Positions 26,260-34,435 of a stretch of 44,963 bases of DNA are shown piece by piece. How positions within the stretch are numbered: the first letter of the stretch is position 1; each line of letters starts with the position of its first letter. This DNA is from Acidobacteriota bacterium (GTDB lineage: Bacteria; Acidobacteriota; Blastocatellia; Chloracidobacteriales; Chloracidobacteriaceae), in the NCBI GenBank assembly GCA_016208495.1, contig JACQXX010000053.1, positions 1 through 44,963 on the forward strand, written 5' to 3'. The position numbers were made by a program, and so were the translations under genes. The notes beneath the pieces are model-generated. The model was not told the origin of the DNA. It searched no databases and saw nothing but the letters and a program-made list of their open reading frames with translations.

Positions 26260-26748
26260 TCACTCATCAACTGTTTGAAGTACCTGATGATAAAGCGCTG
26301 GGCTTACCCAAAAACCTGCCTTTGATCTCAGGTCATCCAACACTGGTTTGACGGCTGGCAGAACTCCGGTTCGTTTGGCTTCGATCAAAATGCCCAGGAG
26401 CCCAATACATTTGAGTCCAAAATGGCTGGCGACGGAACGACCCATCCGTTCGTCCAGAAGTACCAAATCAGCCTGAGTCTCAACGGCAAGTGCAATGGCT
26501 TCCGCCTCTCCCTGGTCCAAACTCAGGGTAAGCACAGTAATCAGTGGTTGATTGGTTATCGCGTGGACTTGAATCCAATTTGCCCCCTGAACTTCATCCG
26601 CACCGGGTTGCCCACTCCCTACAACCACGATTTCGTGATACACCGCCTGTGGAATCAGAATCGTTCCGAACACCTGGCGCAAGACATCCAGATGATTGAT
26701 GGCGGCTAAATTGATGATTGGAGACGTGTTGCTGACAACCTTCATCAT
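26260..26748 (-). CDS. DUF3368 PIN-like toxin of a UPF0175/DUF3368 pair
   Basis: The 162-aa PIN-fold protein begins VVSNTSPIINLAAI, the DUF3368 signature. Acidic positions typical of the PIN ribonuclease site are visible at E39, at E81/E83 in DQGEAEAIA, and at D99/E100 in LVLLDERMG. The first acidic position is Asn (N7) rather than Asp, as happens in some members. Its start overlaps the UPF0175 gene by 4 bp. In the family, such pairs are predicted type II toxin-antitoxin modules with RNase toxins. The pair is inserted between paralogues B and A of the array and reads in the same direction. Confidence 0.85.
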   Translation of the reverse strand: MMKVVSNTSPIINLAAINHLDVLRQVFGTILIPQAVYHEIVVVGSGQPGADEVQGANWIQVHAITNQPLITVLTLSLDQGEAEAIALAVETQADLVLLDERMGRSVASHFGLKCIGLLGILIEAKRTGVLPAVKPVLDDLRSKAGFWVSPALYHQVLQTVDE

Positions 26749-26987
26749 CGCCCCAACTGCTTTAAAGTATTGAGATCAGCTTCAAATTCACGGATGTCGT
26801 AATGCACCGGAATGTGACGACTTGCCAGCACGTGTTGGAACTGGATCTGACTTAAATCCGCCAATCGGCTGGCTTGTCCCAATGTTAACTTTTCCTTTTG
26901 GAACAGCATGACAGCTATTTCCTGGCGGAGTTCGTGTTCGGTCATGTGGGCTGTTTGCAGAATCTCATCTGGAATAACAAGGCTCAT
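26745..26987 (-). CDS. UPF0175-family antitoxin
   Basis: The 80-aa protein has the UPF0175 pattern: IPDEIL near the start, an ELRQEIAVMLFQKEKLTLGQASRLADL helix-turn-helix region and a C-terminal segment ending in FEADLNTLKQL. It is the expected partner of the downstream DUF3368 protein and probably also an autoregulator. The 112-bp gap to paralogue B upstream is the largest in this cluster, so the pair may have its own promoter, although I could not pick out good boxes. Confidence 0.85.
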   Translation of the reverse strand: MSLVIPDEILQTAHMTEHELRQEIAVMLFQKEKLTLGQASRLADLSQIQFQHVLASRHIPVHYDIREFEADLNTLKQLGR

Positions 26988-27099
26988 ATTGTATGCTGCT
27001 CCCGGTTCAAGGTGTGGATAAGGGGTTGATTGTTTCTACGTCCATTTCAACCCATTGTCCAGAATGCGACTGGCTTTGGAAACAAACCTTTCTGCCAGT

Positions 27100-28872
27100 T
27101 CACCGATTGAAGGTTGGAGAAAGCTCAGCATTGGCGGCTTTGAGCAATTTGACGACCCCTGACTGGTCGGCATCAAGAGCATAGTCCAACGCTGTCTTCC
27201 CGAACTGGTCTTTCATCCCAACATCGGCCCCAGCTTTGATCAGCAGCTTGATGAATCTGGTTTTGCCCTCAAAGGCTGCAATCATCAAGGCTATGCGTCC
27301 CCACTGGTCGGCGGCGTTGACATCCGCTCCACCAGCAATCAACAGCTTTGGAATGAAGGTTTTCTCCTGGAGCATCGCATACATCAACGGTGTAGCGCCG
27401 ACCTGATTTCGGGCGTTGACATCAGCGCCGTACCGCACCAGATATTTCGCAATCGTCTTGGAGTTCCCCACTAGCATCAGCGCCGTTTCGCCAAATTCGT
27501 TTCGGGTATCGGGCTTAACACCTTGTTTCAAGAGAGCAAGCACGGCTGATTTATCACCAGTTTCGACTTGCTGTAAAAGGATTGATTCAGTCTTTGTTTC
27601 ATCCAAAGCCATCTCACTTTGAAGTTCCGTCTGGGCTCGGGTATCAACAAGTGAATTAGTAACCAAAACCATATCACCTGTCATATCTGGAAATTCTAGA
27701 ATTGGATTGATTTCTTTTCGCCCACCTGAATCAATTTCTATTTTATCAATCTCGGTTCGCCTTAGCCCCTCAGCCTCGGCGCTCAACCGATACTTCCCAG
27801 CAGGAATTTTCTCGAACTGAAACTGACCGTATTCATCAGAGTCCAACGAGATTGCCTGCCCGGTTTCAAGGTTGGTTAACCTTAATTCAGCTTTCGGAAC
27901 AACAACTTTGGTCTCATCACAAACCGTCCCATAAATACCTGTTTTTGAAACGGCTATGCTTGAACTTGAACCAAACTGCAGGATCGGAAAACCACGTTGA
28001 GCACGTGCTCGGGGTTGAGTTCCTGGTTGACTACATTTTGTTAGATTGAGTTGAGTAGATGTCTTGGGACGGAGTGGCTTGAGATCAATGGTGGGATCAA
28101 GTGTCACATTATCGCAAACCTCTGGAAGCACCAGATTGTCAGTTTTTTGTATCAAGACTTCACCAGATACTACTCCTATTACAGTATTTGCATTTTCATC
28201 CGGTTGAAGCACAACTTCCACTCTTTGATTCTCTCCCCTGGCGACCCTGATTCGTGGCAACTGACCAGCAATGAACCCGGCGGCTTCGACATCAAGGATA
28301 AAATCTCCTTCAATCACAATGCCGAGCCGAAATACTCCTTGTTCGTTGGCGGTGGTTGTCAACGATTCTCCAGTCATCGGGTTTGTACATTTCACTGTTG
28401 CACCAGCCAGAACAGCACCAGTCGTATCCTTGACGATTCCTTCTAAAGACAGTTCGGCTTTCACTTCAGCCGCTTGAAAGGAAGATTTTCCCCTGGCTGG
28501 ATCAGTAACCTGAATGGCTGGTTTTGCCGAAGGCGAGTTTTGGGCCAGCGATGGCGCCGTATTGAGCGCCACGGCCATCACTCCAGCCGCCACCGGCAAC
28601 ACCAGCCCTCGGAGTGCCGGACGGTCCATCCAGTCTGGAAGTGTCACGATTTGCTGGTCTTCCGGTCGCCGAATGTAGCGGATGCACAGATTCCCACTTG
28701 ATCTCAGGACGAGTTCTTCGGCTTCGCGGCGGGTCATCGCCGACAGGTTGTGAACGTGCTTACTGCAGTGGCTGCAGAAACGCACTTCATCGTTGCCGAC
28801 CATTTCATTCCAGTCTTCGGTACAGGGCGATTTCACCTGTATCTGACTTAAAATATTGAGAGATTGCCTCAT
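27100..28872 (-). CDS. Paralogue B: four-Cys domain, TM, two carboxypeptidase-regulatory-like domains, ankyrin repeats
   Basis: At 590 aa this is the longest copy. The N-terminal four-Cys domain (FCSHCSKHVHNLSAMT) and the membrane segment (GLVLPVAAGVMAVALNTAPSLAQ) match the other copies. It then has two carboxypeptidase-regulatory-like domains (about 138-222, LEGIVKDTTGAVLAGATVKC; about 310-395, IYGTVCDETKVVVPKAELRL) joined by a linker of about 90 residues with several Cys. The ankyrin block (about 430-585) is nearly identical to that of A. It begins 30 bp after paralogue C. It differs from A mainly by insertion of a second beta domain, suggesting domain duplication. Confidence 0.85.
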   Translation of the reverse strand: MRQSLNILSQIQVKSPCTEDWNEMVGNDEVRFCSHCSKHVHNLSAMTRREAEELVLRSSGNLCIRYIRRPEDQQIVTLPDWMDRPALRGLVLPVAAGVMAVALNTAPSLAQNSPSAKPAIQVTDPARGKSSFQAAEVKAELSLEGIVKDTTGAVLAGATVKCTNPMTGESLTTTANEQGVFRLGIVIEGDFILDVEAAGFIAGQLPRIRVARGENQRVEVVLQPDENANTVIGVVSGEVLIQKTDNLVLPEVCDNVTLDPTIDLKPLRPKTSTQLNLTKCSQPGTQPRARAQRGFPILQFGSSSSIAVSKTGIYGTVCDETKVVVPKAELRLTNLETGQAISLDSDEYGQFQFEKIPAGKYRLSAEAEGLRRTEIDKIEIDSGGRKEINPILEFPDMTGDMVLVTNSLVDTRAQTELQSEMALDETKTESILLQQVETGDKSAVLALLKQGVKPDTRNEFGETALMLVGNSKTIAKYLVRYGADVNARNQVGATPLMYAMLQEKTFIPKLLIAGGADVNAADQWGRIALMIAAFEGKTRFIKLLIKAGADVGMKDQFGKTALDYALDADQSGVVKLLKAANAELSPTFNR

Positions 28873-28902
28873 ATACTTCCCTTCATTTTTTCTGGTATAG
28901 GG

Positions 28903-30174
28903 CTATTCATCTTCCTCTGCTTCAACAATGGGTGGTGAGGCTTTGGCTCCAATCAACTTGAGAAAAGCAATTGCCTTTTCCTCATCATGAGCAATGGCGT
29001 AATTAAGCGCTGTCTGACCAATCTTGTCTTTTGCATTGAGATCTGCTCCAGCCGTAAGCAAAAGCTTGAGGTATTTGATTTTTCCAGCGGCAGCGGCAAT
29101 CATCAAAGCCGTTCGTCCATCCTGGTCAGCAGCATTTACCTCGGCTCCACGCTGAATCAATACCTTTGGAATCGCTGGGTCATTCTGCACCATAGAGAAC
29201 ATCAGCGGAGTCGCCCCAAACATACTTTGTGCCTTTACATCGGCCCCATATTGTAAAAGCAACAAAATCAAACCCTTATCCTCACAGGCAACCATGAGCG
29301 CTGTTTCGCCACAACCATTTCGGAGGTTTGGGGAAATTCCCTGTTTTAACCTTCGAAGCACTCCAGTTTGATTCCCTTCTTCAAGATCTTCAAAAAATGC
29401 CTGTGAATCCGGGTTGTCGAAAGCGCACTCAATGCGGTCGTCACGATGTTTGACCATCTCTTCAAGAGAAAATGAAAAAGTGAGTATCCCCATGAACGCA
29501 CCAACTTCTAACTGCGGGTTAAACTGGAGCTGTTGCCCACTTCGAATCCTTAATTCATCCACGATGAACCGTTGGAAACCCTCGGCAGAAACTTCAATTT
29601 TGTAGGTCCCTTCGGCAAGGTTCGTGAATTGATAGTGTCCATCCTCGTCAGAAATTGCGATCTGCGTGGTTTCAGTTTTCAGGTTAATCAATGTTATTTC
29701 TGCATCCTGGATAGCTTCTTTTTGTTCATATTGAACCGTACCTTTCAATGTTGTGTTACCAGAACCATCTCCCAGCTTTGCTGGCTTTTGATCAGGTTGT
29801 TTTGCTGGCCTGGAATGCTCTTGTTTTGGTAGTTGTGGTCGTTGAGCCAGCGAAGGTGCCGTATTGAGCGCCACGGCCATCACTCCAGCCGCCACCGGCA
29901 ACACCAACCGCCGGAGTGAAGGTCGGTCCATCCAGTCTGGAAGCGTCACAATCTGCTGATCTTCCGGTCGTCGAAGATAGCGGATGCACAGATTCCCATT
30001 TGATTTCAAGACGAGTTCTTCGGCTTCACGGCGGGTCATGGCGGACAGGTTGTGAACGTGCTTGCTGCAGTGGCTGCAAAAGCGCACTTCGTCGTTGCCG
30101 ACCATTTCATTCCAGTCTTCGGTGCAGGGGGATTTCACCTGCACCCGGTCAAGAATGCGTAGACTTCGGTTCAT
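28903..30174 (-). CDS. Paralogue C: four-Cys domain, TM, carboxypeptidase-regulatory-like domain, divergent ankyrin repeats
   Basis: The 423-aa copy keeps the N-terminal Cys domain and membrane segment and has one beta domain (about 143-222, LKGTVQYEQKEAIQDAEITL). Its ankyrin repeats (about 265-410) are more divergent than those of A, B and D (GCGETALMVACEDKGLILLLLQYG, VQNDPAIPKVLIQRGAEVNAADQDG). It lacks the MLVGNSKTIAKYL repeat. The tail is acidic (VEAEEDE). It starts 23 bp after D and is presumably co-transcribed. Confidence 0.85.
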   Translation of the reverse strand: MNRSLRILDRVQVKSPCTEDWNEMVGNDEVRFCSHCSKHVHNLSAMTRREAEELVLKSNGNLCIRYLRRPEDQQIVTLPDWMDRPSLRRLVLPVAAGVMAVALNTAPSLAQRPQLPKQEHSRPAKQPDQKPAKLGDGSGNTTLKGTVQYEQKEAIQDAEITLINLKTETTQIAISDEDGHYQFTNLAEGTYKIEVSAEGFQRFIVDELRIRSGQQLQFNPQLEVGAFMGILTFSFSLEEMVKHRDDRIECAFDNPDSQAFFEDLEEGNQTGVLRRLKQGISPNLRNGCGETALMVACEDKGLILLLLQYGADVKAQSMFGATPLMFSMVQNDPAIPKVLIQRGAEVNAADQDGRTALMIAAAAGKIKYLKLLLTAGADLNAKDKIGQTALNYAIAHDEEKAIAFLKLIGAKASPPIVEAEEDE

Positions 30175-30197
30175 GATTTTCTTTCTCCGGGAAAGGG

Positions 30198-31337
30198 TTA
30201 GTACCTGGTTGAAACTTTGGCTCCAGCCGCCTTGAGGAGCAGTATGACACTCTTGGACTCAGCATCACTGGCATAGTCCAGCGCTGTTTTTCCAAACTGG
30301 TCTTTGAACTCAACTTTGGCACCAGTCTTGATCAGCAGCTTGATAAATTTGGGTTTGCCCTCAAAGGCTGCAATCATCAATGCTGTTCGTCCCCACTGGT
30401 CGGCGGCGTTGACATCCGCTCCACCAGCGATCAAGAGCTTTGGAATGAAGGTTTTGTCCTGGAGCATCGCATACATCAGCGGCGTGGTGCCCACCTGATT
30501 TCGGGCGTTGACGTCAGCACCATACCGTACCAGATATTTCGCAATCGTCTTGGAGTTCCCGACTAACATCAACGCGGTTTCGCCGTGCTCATTACGTCCA
30601 TTTGGTTGTATTCCCTGTTTCAGAAAACTAAGTACGGTAGGGGCATTTCTATTTTCAACCGCGCGTAACAGTTCACTTCCAGCAGGACGGCGGGAGGAAA
30701 TCCCAGGATTCGTGCTCATCAAATTACTTGGCATGCCTATAGTCAATCCCACCAAGACGTCACCCCCGTGAATAGGAAGTTCCGTGATGGGCCGAGGACA
30801 CAGGGTTTGATCAAGAGCTGGCACCGGCTCAATCAAAACAGAAGGACTTTGAGTATCACCACCGGATGAGGCTGAACCTGGAGTTTGAGTTGTTTGGGTC
30901 ACCTGTCCTGAACTCGCACGATTGGAATGCATTGGACCCATTGTCTTCTTACCTGGCGAAGGTGGATCCTGTACCTTGATCACTGGTTTTGAAGAACCAG
31001 CCTTTTGTGCCATTGAAGGCGCCGTATTAAGCGCCACCGCCATTACCCCAGCCGCCACCGGTAACACCAGCCGTCGGAGCGCCGGACGATCCATCCAGTC
31101 TGGAAGTGTCACAATCTGCTGGTCTTCCGGTCGCCGAAGGTAACGGATACACAGATTCCCATTTGATTCCAGTACCAGTTTTTCAGCTTCGTGGCGGGTC
31201 ATGGCCGACAGGTTATGAACGTGCTTGCTGCAGTGGCTACAGAAGCGCACTTCGTCGTTGCCGACCATTTCATTCCAGTCTTCGGTGCAGGGGGATTTCA
31301 CCTGCACGTGGTCAATAATTCTCAGGTTTCGTTTCAT
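30198..31337 (-). CDS. Paralogue D: four-Cys domain, TM, disordered linker, ankyrin repeats
   Basis: This is the shortest copy (379 aa). The Cys domain and membrane segment are standard, but the carboxypeptidase-regulatory-like domain is replaced by a Ser/Thr/Pro/Gly-rich linker of about 110 residues. The ankyrin repeats (about 215-375) match those of A and B closely (MLVGNSKTIAKYLVRYGADVNARNQ). The first 40 residues match E exactly (MKRNLRIIDHVQVKSPC). It sits 21 bp after E with a GGAGAGAAAG-type Shine-Dalgarno. Confidence 0.85.
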   Translation of the reverse strand: MKRNLRIIDHVQVKSPCTEDWNEMVGNDEVRFCSHCSKHVHNLSAMTRHEAEKLVLESNGNLCIRYLRRPEDQQIVTLPDWMDRPALRRLVLPVAAGVMAVALNTAPSMAQKAGSSKPVIKVQDPPSPGKKTMGPMHSNRASSGQVTQTTQTPGSASSGGDTQSPSVLIEPVPALDQTLCPRPITELPIHGGDVLVGLTIGMPSNLMSTNPGISSRRPAGSELLRAVENRNAPTVLSFLKQGIQPNGRNEHGETALMLVGNSKTIAKYLVRYGADVNARNQVGTTPLMYAMLQDKTFIPKLLIAGGADVNAADQWGRTALMIAAFEGKPKFIKLLIKTGAKVEFKDQFGKTALDYASDAESKSVILLLKAAGAKVSTRY

Positions 31338-31358
31338 AACTTTCTCTCCGGTGCAGGT

Positions 31359-32675
31359 TTAGCGAGTGGTGCAGGTTTCTTTTTTGAGGGTAGATTTGGA
31401 CGAAACAGACGGTTTCGCGCCGGCAGCTTTGAGAACTTTGATAACCGCTGATTGATTGGCATCAATCGCATAATCCAGCACCGTTTTTCCCAGCTTGTCC
31501 TTTGCGTTGACATCAGCTCCTGCTTTGATCAGCAACTTGACGACTTTGGTTTTGCCATCAAAAGCCGCCAACATCAGGGCCGTTCGCCCATCTTTATCCG
31601 CTGCATTTACATCTGCACCTGCCTGGATCAGCATTTTTGGAATAGCCGTGCCCTCTGACAACATCCCGTACATCAACGGCGTCACGCCGAAGTAATTCTG
31701 GGCATTGGGGTTTGCTCCATACTTCAACAAGGCCTGGGCGAGTTTTTTGTAATCTTTAGCAATTTCCATCAGAGCGGTCCTATCAAATTGACCGCGAATA
31801 TCGGGCGCATACCCTTTTTCCAGGAACAACGCCTCCACTTCCTCAGGTTCAGTGCATGGATAGAAGTCATCCCAAAATTCTTGAGCTTTTGGTTCCAGCT
31901 CCGGCCATTCGAGTTCTGCCTGTTCGTCCTTGTGGTAAACCCATTTTTCAACTTGCGAGAATTCAACAATTATCCCAACTGTAAAGGTTTCAACATCCAG
32001 CGCAATTTCCAAGGTGATCGCCTGAAATTCGAGGCTATCCCCTGCCTTGATATCAACTTCCTGTTGGAATTTGGCAAACCCTGGAGATTCAATTTCCAGC
32101 GAATACCGTCCATCAATCCCTGTTGGCAACTCAAATTGTCCTTTTTCAGTTGTAGTACAGGTTCTCTCTTCACCTGTTGTCAGATTGGTCAACTTCACAG
32201 ATGCATCTGCAATCACAGCATCGGTTTGGTCCTTCACGACGCCAGATACCTTCGACCCACCACCGTGATTGGTGATAACTTCAGGAGATTTTCCATCTGT
32301 ACTTTCAACCGTAATCGTTTGCTGCCCCGTGGGTTGAAGATCCTGACCCAAAGCTGGCGCGGTATTTAACGCCACCGCCATCACTCCGGCGGCAATCGGG
32401 AGCGACAATCGGCGGGTGAGCGCATTTCCCAACCGAACCGGAAGTGTCACCACAGTTTGATCCACCGGGTTGCGGCGATACCGGATACACAAATTCCCAT
32501 TTGATTTCAAAACCAATGCTTCGGCTTCGCGGCGGGTCATCGCCGACAGGTTGTGAACGTGCTTGCTGCAGTGGCTGCAGAAACGCACTTCATCGTTGCC
32601 GACCATTTCATTCCAGTCTTCGGTGCAGGGCGATTTCACCTGCACGTGGTCAATAATTCTCAGGTTTCGTTTCAT
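31359..32675 (-). CDS. Paralogue E: four-Cys domain, TM, carboxypeptidase-regulatory-like domain, ankyrin repeats
   Basis: The 438-aa protein is nearly identical to F over the beta domain (about 142-225, SGVVKDQTDAVIADASVKL) and the last three ankyrin repeats plus tail (KKETCTTR). It differs strongly from F only in the segment at about 248-330. Its N-terminal 17 residues match D rather than F. The Cys domain (C17, C33, C36, C63) is intact. A GAGGAGAAAG Shine-Dalgarno precedes ATG 32675. It is 21 bp after F. Confidence 0.86.
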   Translation of the reverse strand: MKRNLRIIDHVQVKSPCTEDWNEMVGNDEVRFCSHCSKHVHNLSAMTRREAEALVLKSNGNLCIRYRRNPVDQTVVTLPVRLGNALTRRLSLPIAAGVMAVALNTAPALGQDLQPTGQQTITVESTDGKSPEVITNHGGGSKVSGVVKDQTDAVIADASVKLTNLTTGEERTCTTTEKGQFELPTGIDGRYSLEIESPGFAKFQQEVDIKAGDSLEFQAITLEIALDVETFTVGIIVEFSQVEKWVYHKDEQAELEWPELEPKAQEFWDDFYPCTEPEEVEALFLEKGYAPDIRGQFDRTALMEIAKDYKKLAQALLKYGANPNAQNYFGVTPLMYGMLSEGTAIPKMLIQAGADVNAADKDGRTALMLAAFDGKTKVVKLLIKAGADVNAKDKLGKTVLDYAIDANQSAVIKVLKAAGAKPSVSSKSTLKKETCTTR

Positions 32676-32696
32676 AACTTTCTCCTCAGTGCAGGG

Positions 32697-34010
32697 TTAG
32701 CGAGTGGTGCAGGTTTCTTTTTTTGGGGTAGATTGTGACGAAGCGGACGGTTTCGCTCCGGCAGCTTTGAGAACTTTGATAACCGCTGATTGATTGGCAT
32801 CAATCGCATAATCCAGCACGGTTTTTCCCAGCTTGTCCTTTGCGTTGACATCAGCTCCTGCTTTGATCAGCAACTTGACGACTTTCGTTTTCCCATCAAA
32901 AGCCGCCAACATCAGGGCCGTTCGCCCATCTTTATCCGCCATGTTGACGTCGGCTCCAGCCTGGATCAGCATTTTTGGAATAGCCGTGCTCTCTGACAAC
33001 ATCGCGTACATCAACGGCGTCACGCCAAAGTGATCACGGGCATTGGAATTCGCACCGTGTTTCAACAAAACTTTGGTGAGGTTTTTATCACTTTTTGCGG
33101 CTCCCATAAGCGGTGTTCCATCAAATTGTCCGCGAATATCTGGAACATACCCTTCTCCCACTAAGAGTTCCTCTAATTCTTCAGAATCAGAGCAGTTATT
33201 GAATTTATCCCAAAATTCTTGAACATCTGGCTCCAGGTCAGGCCATTCAAGTTCTGCCTGTTCGTCCTTGTGGTATACCCATTTTTCAACTTGCGAGAAT
33301 TCAACAATTATCCCCATTCTGACAACATCGGTTTCATCAATATCCAAAGTGATGGCTCTAAATTCGAGGCTATCCCCTGCTTTGATATCAACTTCCTGTT
33401 GGAATTTGGCAAACCCTGGAGATTCAATTTCCAGCGAATACCGTCCATCAATCCCCGTTGGCAACTCAAATTGTCCTTTTTCAGTTGTAGTACAGGTTCT
33501 CTCTTCACCTGTTGTCAGATTGGTCAACTTCACGGATGCATCTGCAATCACAGCATCGGTTTGGTCCTTCACGACGCCAGACACCTTCGACCCACCATCA
33601 TGATCGATTACAAATTCAGGAGACTTCCTATCTGTACTTTCAACCGTAATCGTTTGCTGTCCCGTGGGTTGAAGATCCTGACCCAAAGCTGGTGCAGTGT
33701 TTAACGCCACGACCATCACTCCGGCGGCAATCGGGAGCGACAATCGCTGGGCAAATGCATTCCCCAACCGAACCGGAAGTGTCACCACCATTTGGGGTTC
33801 AGGGTTGCGACGATACCGGATGCAAAGATTCCCGTTCGACTTCAAAACCAGCGCTTCGGCTTCGCGGCGGGTCATCGCCGACAGGTTGTGAACGTGTTTG
33901 CTGCAGTGGCTACAAAAGCGCACTTCGTCGTTGCCGACCATTTCGGTCCAATCTTCGGTGCAGGGTGATTTCACCTGCACCCGGTCTAAAAGTGTCAAAC
34001 TCCGGCCCAT
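32697..34010 (-). CDS. Paralogue F: first gene of the array; four-Cys domain, TM, beta domain, ankyrin repeats
   Basis: The 437-aa protein opens the array. It has an AAGGAGAA Shine-Dalgarno and starts MGRSLTLLDRVQVKSPC. The Cys domain, the membrane segment (LSLPIAAGVMVVALNTAPALGQ), one carboxypeptidase-regulatory-like domain and about four to five ankyrin repeats are present. The 425-bp gap upstream must hold the array promoter, but I found no clear -10/-35 pair. Compared with E, the middle part (about 248-330) is diverged while both flanks are almost unchanged. Confidence 0.86.
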   Translation of the reverse strand: MGRSLTLLDRVQVKSPCTEDWTEMVGNDEVRFCSHCSKHVHNLSAMTRREAEALVLKSNGNLCIRYRRNPEPQMVVTLPVRLGNAFAQRLSLPIAAGVMVVALNTAPALGQDLQPTGQQTITVESTDRKSPEFVIDHDGGSKVSGVVKDQTDAVIADASVKLTNLTTGEERTCTTTEKGQFELPTGIDGRYSLEIESPGFAKFQQEVDIKAGDSLEFRAITLDIDETDVVRMGIIVEFSQVEKWVYHKDEQAELEWPDLEPDVQEFWDKFNNCSDSEELEELLVGEGYVPDIRGQFDGTPLMGAAKSDKNLTKVLLKHGANSNARDHFGVTPLMYAMLSESTAIPKMLIQAGADVNMADKDGRTALMLAAFDGKTKVVKLLIKAGADVNAKDKLGKTVLDYAIDANQSAVIKVLKAAGAKPSASSQSTPKKETCTTR

Positions 34011-34435
34011 AAGTTTTTCTCCTTCGGTTCATTAAGTGCCTTGATTCAGACAATGCTTGCGCACAACTTCTCGGGAACCAGGAAGTCTCTCCAACAAGAA
34101 TCGGGTTTCACCACAATGCTGCCCGCGTGACAGGCGGCTCTGAATCAAGTCCAGAGCATTTTTTGTTGTTTTGGATATTTTGAGATCAGGTGTGCCAAAG
34201 CATGGACTGCTTTGCTGGAATGTTCAATGGCAGAGGATGAGGCTGGATTTCAGATGGAGCAAAGAAAAAAACGAGACCACCTGACGAAGAGAACCAGAAT
34301 ATCCCTGAGATTGACGAATTGCTTGTTTTTCCAGTTTCCGTGATGCTAAATTGGCAAAAGTCTATCGCTCACAAGCCCTTCTCAGAGAATCAGATACTCA
34401 TTCAATTCAAGAAAAGCTTCTGAATAAGCACTGCC
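34011..34435. other. 425-bp divergent intergenic region
   Basis: This lies between the start of the paralogue array (- strand) and the ATPase gene (+ strand) and presumably carries promoters for both. The only distinct structure is a perfect 11-bp inverted repeat, CTTGATTCAGA (34040-34050) with TCTGAATCAAG (34139-34149). No gene-like frame is seen. Confidence 0.5.

Noticed and set aside
26988-27120. Short - strand frame (~31 codons) at the end of paralogue B in another frame
   Set aside because: It has a plausible helix (GELAERFVSKASRIL) but no start signal or family; it could be a frameshift remnant and cannot be supported.
30198-34010. + strand frames opposite the ankyrin paralogues (up to 193 codons)
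   Set aside because: They recur at the same place in each paralogue only because the coding strand is repeated; no independent domain is visible.
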